Assembly (NCBI GenBank): GCA_964453075.1
Contig: CAYVNM010000002.1
Location: 22,402 to 86,401, forward strand
Length of the DNA: 64,000 nt
Direction of reading: 5' to 3'
Origin: C7867-006 sp964453075
Lineage (GTDB): Bacteria; Patescibacteriota; Minisyncoccia; Phycocordibacterales; DATDWN01
A model generated the notes under the pieces. That model did no database searches. It was not told the DNA's origin and saw only the letters and a program-made list of their open reading frames with translations. Both the position numbers and the translations under genes were made by a program. This document shows positions 58,943 through 64,000 of this stretch, piece after piece; position 1 is the first letter of the stretch, and each line of letters opens with the position of its first letter.

Positions 58943-59638
58943 AAACAAACTAGAAACAGCGATAGCGGCAGTTTCGGCCCGGAGAATTTGTGAACCAAGA
59001 GAAACTACAGACATATTGTACTGCTTGAATAATTTTAATTCTTTATCACTGAATCCCCCCTCTGGTCCAACAAACAAAGCAAATGATACTTCTTTTGTAC
59101 TATCTCTGTATTGTTTAAAAGAAACACCCATTGGATGAAAAACTATTTTCTCCTGTGGCAGAACGCCACTCGGTAATAAATCTGAAAGATTTGTTATTGG
59201 ATGAACCGTCATGATATCTCCCCTGCCAGACTGCTCTGATGCCTCCACGGCTATTTTTTGCATTCTGTCCATATTTAATTTTCTTTTCTCTGAGTGCTCA
59301 CAAATAACAGGAACAATATGATTTACTCCAAGTTCACTTGCTTTCTGTACAGCTAATTCAAAATTATCTTTTTTTATAAGCGCCATACACAACCAAATAT
59401 TTTTTCTAGAATTTCCATCTGGAGTTTGTGTCTTTTTTATAACAGAAACTGTCGCACCTAAATTACGCAAAGATGTAAGGATGCATAGATAATCTATTCC
59501 AGATCCATCAAAAAGGATAACTTGACTACCAACATTGTAACGAAAAACACTTCGCCATTGGTGAACAAGATCTCTGTCTGTAACATCAAACGTTTCTCCA
59601 GAGATTGGTGTTTTTATGTAGAATCTATGAAGCCTCAT
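58934..59638 (-). CDS. rsmE: 16S rRNA m3U1498 methyltransferase RsmE
   Basis: 234 residues. SPOUT methyltransferase: PUA-like N-terminus (MRLHRFYIKTPISGETFDVTDRDLVHQWRSVFR), VQKASELGVNHIVPVICEHSEK, and the knot FVGPEGGFSDKELKLFK...LGSQILRAETAAIAVSSL. TATTGT ends 6 nt before the ATG. Convergent overlap of 9 nt with tig. Confidence 0.94.
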   Translation of the reverse strand: MRLHRFYIKTPISGETFDVTDRDLVHQWRSVFRYNVGSQVILFDGSGIDYLCILTSLRNLGATVSVIKKTQTPDGNSRKNIWLCMALIKKDNFELAVQKASELGVNHIVPVICEHSEKRKLNMDRMQKIAVEASEQSGRGDIMTVHPITNLSDLLPSGVLPQEKIVFHPMGVSFKQYRDSTKEVSFALFVGPEGGFSDKELKLFKQYNMSVVSLGSQILRAETAAIAVSSLFLL

Positions 59639-59666
59639 ACGGAAACAATACCAGAAATGTGAAGCG

Positions 59667-59695
59667 TTGACAATAATTAATATGTACTTTATATT
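59667..59695 (+). promoter_or_regulatory. promoter of orphan gene 59712-59930
   Basis: TTGACA (59667-59672), 17 nt, TATATT (59690-59695). Confidence 0.8.
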
Positions 59696-59711
59696 TGTTT
59701 TTGGAGGACCT

Positions 59712-59930
59712 ATGGAAAAGGGTTACAGAACTATGCGATGTGGAGGTTGTGCCGCGACGCTGAAAATCCCGGTGTCACAGAAAGACTACGGCAGAACCCT
59801 GCAAGTCAGATGCCCAGGGTGCCTGGCGGTTGGCCGTGTTCACATCCCCGCACCAGCACCTTCCACAACACCATCTTTTGAAGAAATCTTGAACGATTTC
59901 TTCAGTAAAAACAGCAAGACGCCGTTCTGA
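59712..59930 (+). CDS. GC-rich orphan gene: small zinc-ribbon protein
   Basis: 72 residues from the ATG at 59712 (MEKGYRTMRCGGCAATLKIPVSQKDYGRTLQVRCPGCLAVGRVHIPAPAPSTTPSFEEILNDFF). CGGC and CPGC knuckles ~24 residues apart make a zinc ribbon of the MJ0042/finger type. A Pro-rich linker leads to a short amphipathic helix. SD GGAGGA 4 nt before the ATG. Unknown partner. Confidence 0.8.
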   Translation: MEKGYRTMRCGGCAATLKIPVSQKDYGRTLQVRCPGCLAVGRVHIPAPAPSTTPSFEEILNDFFSKNSKTPF

Positions 59931-59941
59931 GCAAAACTCGC

Positions 59942-59968
59942 CTGGGTCCCACACTAGTGGGACCCAGT
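59942..59968 (+). terminator. hairpin after orphan gene 59712-59930
   Basis: CTGGGTCCCAC-acta-GTGGGACCCAG, weak T-tail. Confidence 0.65.
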
Positions 59969-60018
59969 ACTTTATACATACAGTTTTACAATTTTGGAAT
60001 TCCTGTTATACTCATGGA

Positions 60019-60588
60019 ATGTTAATACCAACAGTTATAGAGAAATCACAATTCGGTGAGCGAGCATATGACATTTACTCGCGACTTTTGCGTGAAAATA
60101 TTATATTTCTTGGAGGACCTATAGATGATGACACTGCAAATATTGTCATTGCCCAAATGCTTTTCCTTCAATCAGAGGATTCAAAAAAAGATATCCGCTT
60201 ATATATAAACTCACCCGGTGGATACACACATTCAGGTTTGGCTATCCTGGACACCATGAACCATATAAAAAACGACATTTCTACTGTTTGTGTGGGAATT
60301 GCTGCTTCAATGGCTTCTGTCATTCTATCAGCAGGAACAAAAGGTAAGAGGTTTATACTTCCGAACTCAGAGGTTATGATTCACCAGCCACATGGAGGAG
60401 CAGAAGGTCAAGCTTCAGATATTGAAATATCTGCTAAACACATACTTAAAACGAGAGAAACCTTAAACAAAATACTAGCAAAAAACACAGGCAAACCATT
60501 ATCCCAAATAGAAAAGGATGTAGACAGAGACTTTTTTATGTCAGCGGAAGAAGCTAAAAAATACGGAATAATAGATAAAATTCTTTAA
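60019..60588 (+). CDS. clpP: ATP-dependent Clp protease proteolytic subunit
   Basis: 189 residues. Catalytic Ser in GIAASMASVIL, His in MIHQPHGG, and Asp in VDRDFFMS; TVIEKSQFGERAYDIYSRLLRENIIFLGGPI is the standard start. TATACT at 60007-60012 ends 6 nt before the ATG, so leaderless. Degrades tmRNA-tagged and other proteins with ClpX, which is not in this window. Confidence 0.97.
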   Translation: MLIPTVIEKSQFGERAYDIYSRLLRENIIFLGGPIDDDTANIVIAQMLFLQSEDSKKDIRLYINSPGGYTHSGLAILDTMNHIKNDISTVCVGIAASMASVILSAGTKGKRFILPNSEVMIHQPHGGAEGQASDIEISAKHILKTRETLNKILAKNTGKPLSQIEKDVDRDFFMSAEEAKKYGIIDKIL

Positions 60589-60610
60589 TCAAAACAAGGT
60601 TTAGATACAG

Positions 60611-60651
60611 TTAAGGCCCAGTACACAATATTCTGTGTACTGGGCCTTTTG
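60611..60651 (-). terminator. terminator of orphan gene 60672-60851
   Basis: AAGGCCCAGTACACA/TGTGTACTGGGCCTT, with a T-run on the plus side as well; may also end clpP. Confidence 0.75.
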
Positions 60652-60671
60652 GGCTGGGGAGCCCGGAACTT

Positions 60672-60851
60672 CTAGGCGCTCGCGTGGAGGCTGACCAGCC
60701 CGGCGCGGGCGAACGCGGCCGCGAGGGGGTTGAACGCCTCGCGCGGGACGATGAACGTGATGGTCGTCTTGACGACCTTGGCCTGCTTCTTGCAGCCGTG
60801 CACCTTGTTGTCCGAAACGAACTGCCCGCAGGAAGCGCAACGCTTGGTCAT
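60672..60851 (-). CDS. very GC-rich 59-aa orphan gene
   Basis: ATG at 60851, 5 nt after the SD GGGAGG. The translation begins MTKRCASCGQFVSDNKVHGCKKQ and ends LVSLHASA. Cysteines at residues 5, 8 and 20 suggest a partial zinc knuckle. Nearly every third codon position is G or C, in extreme contrast with clpP and rny beside it. A longer alternative frame over the same DNA lacks a ribosome-binding site. Confidence 0.75.
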   Translation of the reverse strand: MTKRCASCGQFVSDNKVHGCKKQAKVVKTTITFIVPREAFNPLAAAFARAGLVSLHASA

Positions 60852-60911
60852 GGAAACCTCCCGAGGCCGTAGTTAGCCATTCCTTTGGCATCACTCGACC
60901 GTTCTGTGTAT

Positions 60912-60940
60912 ATCTTATCATACTATACTTCTTTTGTCAA
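60912..60940 (-). promoter_or_regulatory. promoter of orphan gene 60672-60851
   Basis: TTGACA (60935-60940), 17 nt, TAAGAT (60912-60917); preceded by the AATCGC shared with the ncRNA promoter at 40652-40680. The rest of 60941-61169 is AT-rich leader of rny with a GCGG-ctgttat-CCGC hairpin at about 61150-61163 and no gene. Confidence 0.8.
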
Positions 60941-61169
60941 GCGATTTTATGCTTCCCCTGGACAATTCCCCACAATAGATATATAGTGTAGATATTATTT
61001 AAATTTAATTAAATAACTGGTTGTTTTTGTTTTTCTGTCTATACTTCCGTTTATTAACCGAATTCTTATGCAAATTTTAGAGATAAAAACTTTTCACATG
61101 ATCCTTACAGACTCCATATTGAATAAACTCTATATTTAGAAAAGCGAAAGCGGCTGTTATCCGCAAAAT

Positions 61170-62699
61170 ATGTCATTAAAAATAGTAATGTTGCTACTGT
61201 CAGTAGCATCACTGGTATCGATAGTAATCGGCTACTATTTGCGTCTCATTGTTTCCTTGGGTCAAAAAGGCTCAATGGAACTTGATCTCAAGAAGATGAT
61301 GCTTGAGGCAAAGGACAAGGAGAAAGCAATAATAGACGAGGCCGAGAAAAAAGCAGAAGAAATTCTTAGAATTGCGAGAGCCGAGATAAAGCAAAAAGAA
61401 GAAGATAATAGGAAAACAGAAGAAAGACTTATCAAAAAAGATGAGCTACTTTTGAGTAGACAAACAGATATTGATAAGGAAGTAGAAGAAATAAAGAAAA
61501 GAATAGAAGAAATAAAGGCCATAAGAGAAAAAACTGAACAAATAGAAGAAGAGAAAAAAGCAGAATTGAGCAAAATAGCAAAACTTTCTCCGGAAGAAGC
61601 AAAAGAGGAAATATTAAAAACAGTAGAAAAAGAAAATGAGGAAGATATTTTGGTACGCATAAAGAAATTGGAAATAGAGGGACAGGAAAGATATGAAGAA
61701 AAAGCAAAAGAAATTTTGGCAACATCCATTCAAAGACTCTCTAATTCCGTATCTTCTGACATGCTTACAACCCACGTTACTATTCCAAACGATGAAATAA
61801 AAGGAAAAGTAATTGGAAAAGAAGGTAGAAATATAAAGGCTTTTGAGAGATGCACGGGAGTTGAAGTTATTGTTGATGATACTCCTGGATCAATAACAAT
61901 TTCTTCTTTTGATCCTGTTCGTAGACAAGTAGCAAAAACTGCTCTAGAAAAACTAATTGCCGATGGGCGTATTCAACCTGCAAAGATAGAAGAAATGGTA
62001 CAAAAATCCGAACAAGAAATCGCAAAAATCATCAAAGATAAAGGTGAGGAAGCGGTTTATGAAACTGGTGTTTTGGGCCTTGATCCTAGAATAGTCTCTA
62101 TATTAGGAAGGTTGCATTTCCGAACAAGCTACGGACAAAACGTACTAGCCCATTCAGTAGAAATGGCTCACATAGCAGGAATGCTTGCTGAGGAAATCGG
62201 AGCTAATGTCCAGGTGGCAAAAGCCGGCGCATTGGTACATGATATCGGAAAAGCCTTGGACCATGAGGTTGTTGGAACACACGTAGAAATAGGAAGGAGA
62301 ATTCTTCAGAAATTTGGTGCAGACGAAAACATAATAAAAGCAATGCAAGCACATCATGAAGAATATCCTTATGAAACTCTAGAATCTATGATTGTTCAAT
62401 CAGCAGATGCTATATCAGGAGGACGACCAGGAGCAAGAAGGGACAGTGTAGAAAACTACTTGAAACGCCTAAAAGATCTAGAAGCTGTGGCTAGTTCGTT
62501 TAAGGGTGTTGAAAAATCATACGCTTTGCAAGCAGGACGCGAAATAAGAATTTTTGTCACACCAAATGAAATAACCGATCTAGAAGCCAAAAAAATGGCT
62601 AGAGATATAGCTGTTAAGATAGAAAGTGAACTAAAATACCCTGGAGAAATAAAGGTGACCGTAATTCGAGAATCACGAACTATTGAGTTCGCGAGGTAG
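61170..62699 (+). CDS. rny: ribonuclease Y
   Basis: 509 residues. N-terminal membrane helix (MSLKIVMLLLSVASLVSIVIGYYL), long charged coiled coil to ~185, KH domain (IPNDEIKGKVIGKEGRNIKAFERCTGVEVIVDDTPG), and the HD domain with HSVEMAHIAG and VHDIGKALDHEVVGTHVEIG. Endonuclease initiating mRNA decay at the membrane. Confidence 0.96.
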   Translation: MSLKIVMLLLSVASLVSIVIGYYLRLIVSLGQKGSMELDLKKMMLEAKDKEKAIIDEAEKKAEEILRIARAEIKQKEEDNRKTEERLIKKDELLLSRQTDIDKEVEEIKKRIEEIKAIREKTEQIEEEKKAELSKIAKLSPEEAKEEILKTVEKENEEDILVRIKKLEIEGQERYEEKAKEILATSIQRLSNSVSSDMLTTHVTIPNDEIKGKVIGKEGRNIKAFERCTGVEVIVDDTPGSITISSFDPVRRQVAKTALEKLIADGRIQPAKIEEMVQKSEQEIAKIIKDKGEEAVYETGVLGLDPRIVSILGRLHFRTSYGQNVLAHSVEMAHIAGMLAEEIGANVQVAKAGALVHDIGKALDHEVVGTHVEIGRRILQKFGADENIIKAMQAHHEEYPYETLESMIVQSADAISGGRPGARRDSVENYLKRLKDLEAVASSFKGVEKSYALQAGREIRIFVTPNEITDLEAKKMARDIAVKIESELKYPGEIKVTVIRESRTIEFAR

Positions 62700-62760
62700 C
62701 TTGATTAAATCTCTTTCTCACCAACGAGATTTAGTACTACTCAACCATCTCCACCCATTC

Positions 62761-62953
62761 AAAACCACAATAACCTTGTCGAAGTTGTGTTTTTTGGGAG
62801 ACCCCGCAGTGCCTCTAGCTGGTGTTGTCACAGACCCCGAGTGAAACGAGGAGCTCTTGACAACTAGAGGCCGAGGACTGGCCTTAAAAATTCGCTGGAA
62901 TTTTTAAGGTTGCTCCAAAAAGATACAACAAGAAAAAGGTTCTTGTGGTTTTT
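62761..62953 (+). repeat. family F structured element (copy F2)
   Basis: Outer arms AAAACCACAATAACCTT (62761-62777) and AAGGTTCTTGTGGTTTT (62937-62953), 16 of 17 paired. Inner GCCTCTAG/CTAGAGGC replaces the GGCGCT/AGCGCC stem of F1. The core at 62821-62864 shares GGTGTTGTCA, GACCC-GAGTGAAACGAGG and TCTTGAC with F1. A TTAAAAATTC/GAATTTTTAA hairpin follows. Sits between rny and hup. Confidence 0.75.
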
Positions 62954-62984
62954 TAAACAACTATTTTAATCCACAGTCAATATA

Positions 62985-63012
62985 TTGCTTTAAAAAAGCC
63001 TTGTAGTATACT
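62985..63012 (+). promoter_or_regulatory. promoter of the HU gene
   Basis: TTGCTT (62985-62990), 16 nt, TATACT (63007-63012); ~75-nt leader. Confidence 0.7.
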
Positions 63013-63092
63013 GCTATTTATAGTAGATAGTTAGAACTAGCTTTTTGGTGGTTCTAAAAATAAAAAATTATTAGCGAATTTAATTAATTATT

Positions 63093-63365
63093 ATGAATAA
63101 AGCATCAATTGTAGACGCAGTACATGAGAAACTAGGTGGTACAAAAGTTCAAGCAGAGGAAGTTGTTGATTTGATGGTAGATTCTATAGTTGGAACTCTA
63201 AAAAAGGGTGGTGAGGTTTCAATTGCAGGTCTAGGAATCTTCTCAACAAAAACTCGAGCAGCAAGACAAGCTCGAAACCCAAGAACAGGAGAAACAATTT
63301 CTGTTCCGTCTATGAAAGTTCCTAAATTTAGAGCAGCTAAAGCCCTAAAAGAAGCAGTTAAGTAA
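63093..63365 (+). CDS. hup: DNA-binding protein HU
   Basis: 90 residues. MNKASIVDAVHEKLGGTKVQAEEVVDLMVDSIVGTLKKGGEVSIAGLGIFSTKTRAARQARNPRTGETISVPSMKVPKFRAAKALKEAVK, with the GLG-F and RNPRTGE-I-V arm. Nucleoid protein. Confidence 0.96.
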   Translation: MNKASIVDAVHEKLGGTKVQAEEVVDLMVDSIVGTLKKGGEVSIAGLGIFSTKTRAARQARNPRTGETISVPSMKVPKFRAAKALKEAVK

Positions 63366-63390
63366 TATTTAAATATTATTTGCGCAATTC

Positions 63391-63418
63391 AAAAAACACC
63401 CTCTCGGGTGTTTTTTGA
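63391..63418. terminator. terminator between hup and the convergent gene
   Basis: AAAAAACACCC-tctc-GGGTGTTTTTT. Confidence 0.92.
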
Positions 63419-63808
63419 TTATTTTAATTTTTTAGCAAGCTCTGCTGGAGAAGAAACTATTTCTCGAAAAAAAACGTGTCTACATAATTCTTTATCATCT
63501 CCACTCAAAGCATAGATTGGTTTACCTAACGCAATGGCATACCCTATTTCTAAGGTGGTACTATTACCAGAATATCCATCTTTATTATACACAAAAACAA
63601 CATCTGCCATTTTAATTTTATAAAAATGATCGTGACTAAGACCAAGTGCAATAAATTTTTGGTAGTCCGAAGACAATTTTTCCCACTCATCTTGTCCAGA
63701 ATGTAGAAAAGGTTCATACACAACAACACCTAATTTTCTTAAGCGTTTAGAGAATTCTCTTATTTCTGGTTTAAAACGTCGGCTGCCACACATTACAACT
63801 GTTTTCAT
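63419..63808 (-). CDS. nucleoside 2-deoxyribosyltransferase-like protein
   Basis: 129 residues. MKTVVMCGSRRFKPEIREFSKRLRKLGVVVYEP start and ADVVFVYNKDGYSGNSTTLEIGYAIALGKPIYAL match the Rossmann-like 2-deoxyribosyltransferase/DprA-LOG-type fold with the catalytic Glu in STTLEIGYA. Exact substrate unknown; a DNPH- or SLOG-type nucleotide-sensing role is also possible. Confidence 0.75.
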   Translation of the reverse strand: MKTVVMCGSRRFKPEIREFSKRLRKLGVVVYEPFLHSGQDEWEKLSSDYQKFIALGLSHDHFYKIKMADVVFVYNKDGYSGNSTTLEIGYAIALGKPIYALSGDDKELCRHVFFREIVSSPAELAKKLK

Positions 63809-64000
63809 ATTAATGTAATATATCAGATACTTTAAAAAATTGAAAAGTCGAAGCCCAGATAATTTACTCGCCGTCGCGAGTAAATTTCTGTTGGCCTCAC
63901 ACCAAACTCAAATTCAAAATACGGGAGATGTCTCACTCCTGGGAAACCCTCGGTTTTCCCAATCCTTCCTCCACGGGAAACTCCCGTTTCCCGACCCCTT
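63809..64000. other. right-end intergenic region with palindromes
   Basis: AATTTACTCGC/GCGAGTAAATT (63858-63886) and two GGGAAAC-type palindromes (GGGAAACC-ctc-GGTTTTCCC and GGGAAAC-tcc-CGTTTCCC) near the edge. No coding region seen. Confidence 0.45.

Noticed and set aside
1..64000. CRISPR array, prophage or insertion sequence
   Set aside because: No regularly spaced direct repeats, no transposase, integrase or structural phage genes on either strand.

Overview
The window looks like a low-GC Candidate Phyla Radiation (Patescibacteria, Parcubacteria-type) chromosome. Supporting signs are an S10-spc ribosomal cluster with no L30 gene between S5 and L15, a trigger factor without its PPIase domain, a type IV pilus set, a membrane proton-pumping pyrophosphatase, ComEC, and many one-helix membrane proteins of unknown function. 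There are no rRNA genes, no CRISPR array and no recognisable transposase or phage gene.

Layout. 1-6.9 kb: end of recG, tRNA-Ile(UAU), ftsH, smpB and tmRNA, and small orphan genes. 7-8.3 kb: infC-rpmI-rplT. 8.3-12.5 kb (minus strand): beta-CASP nuclease, a small membrane protein, a candidate ncRNA, ndk, map, adk. 12.5-36 kb (mostly minus): secY and the spc, S10 and str ribosomal clusters with tuf and fusA, repeatedly interrupted by small GC-rich genes. 36-44 kb: DNA uptake and nucleic-acid enzymes (ComEC split into two genes, SOD, RNase HI, RecJ), a HIT protein and TpiA. 44-53 kb: type IV pilus genes (PilX-like protein, two prepilin-like proteins, PilC, PilB). 53-64 kb: nusA, H+-PPase, secreted proteins, trigger factor, rsmE, clpP, RNase Y, HU and a deoxyribosyltransferase-like protein.

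Two expression styles coexist. At least ten ordinary AT-rich genes have a -10 hexamer ending 6-7 nt before the ATG and no Shine-Dalgarno (SD) sequence, which suggests leaderless mRNAs. Fifteen short genes (55-180 codons) are visibly richer in G+C, have strong AGGAGG-type SD sites, often a consensus promoter with 16-17 nt spacing, and usually their own terminator hairpin. They sit as self-contained cassettes between housekeeping genes and even inside ribosomal and pilus operons. Three of them (16609-17151, 44079-44507, 50265-50717) share flanking, promoter or leader sequence.

Several unexplained structured-repeat families stand out. Family E (at least six copies) has a copy-specific outer helix and a small apical stem, usually starting at the stop codon of the preceding gene. 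Family F (two copies) has a conserved core of about 44 nt. Family G (two copies) lies downstream of tRNA-Ile and of tmRNA. Perfect 13-14 bp inverted repeats built on CCCGTTAGA/TCTAACGGG occur around the starts of recJ, the HIT gene and tpiA. Two intergenic regions look like independently promoted structured ncRNAs (10259-10409 and 40343-40645). All functional statements come from reading the sequence and recalled family knowledge; no database search was run.
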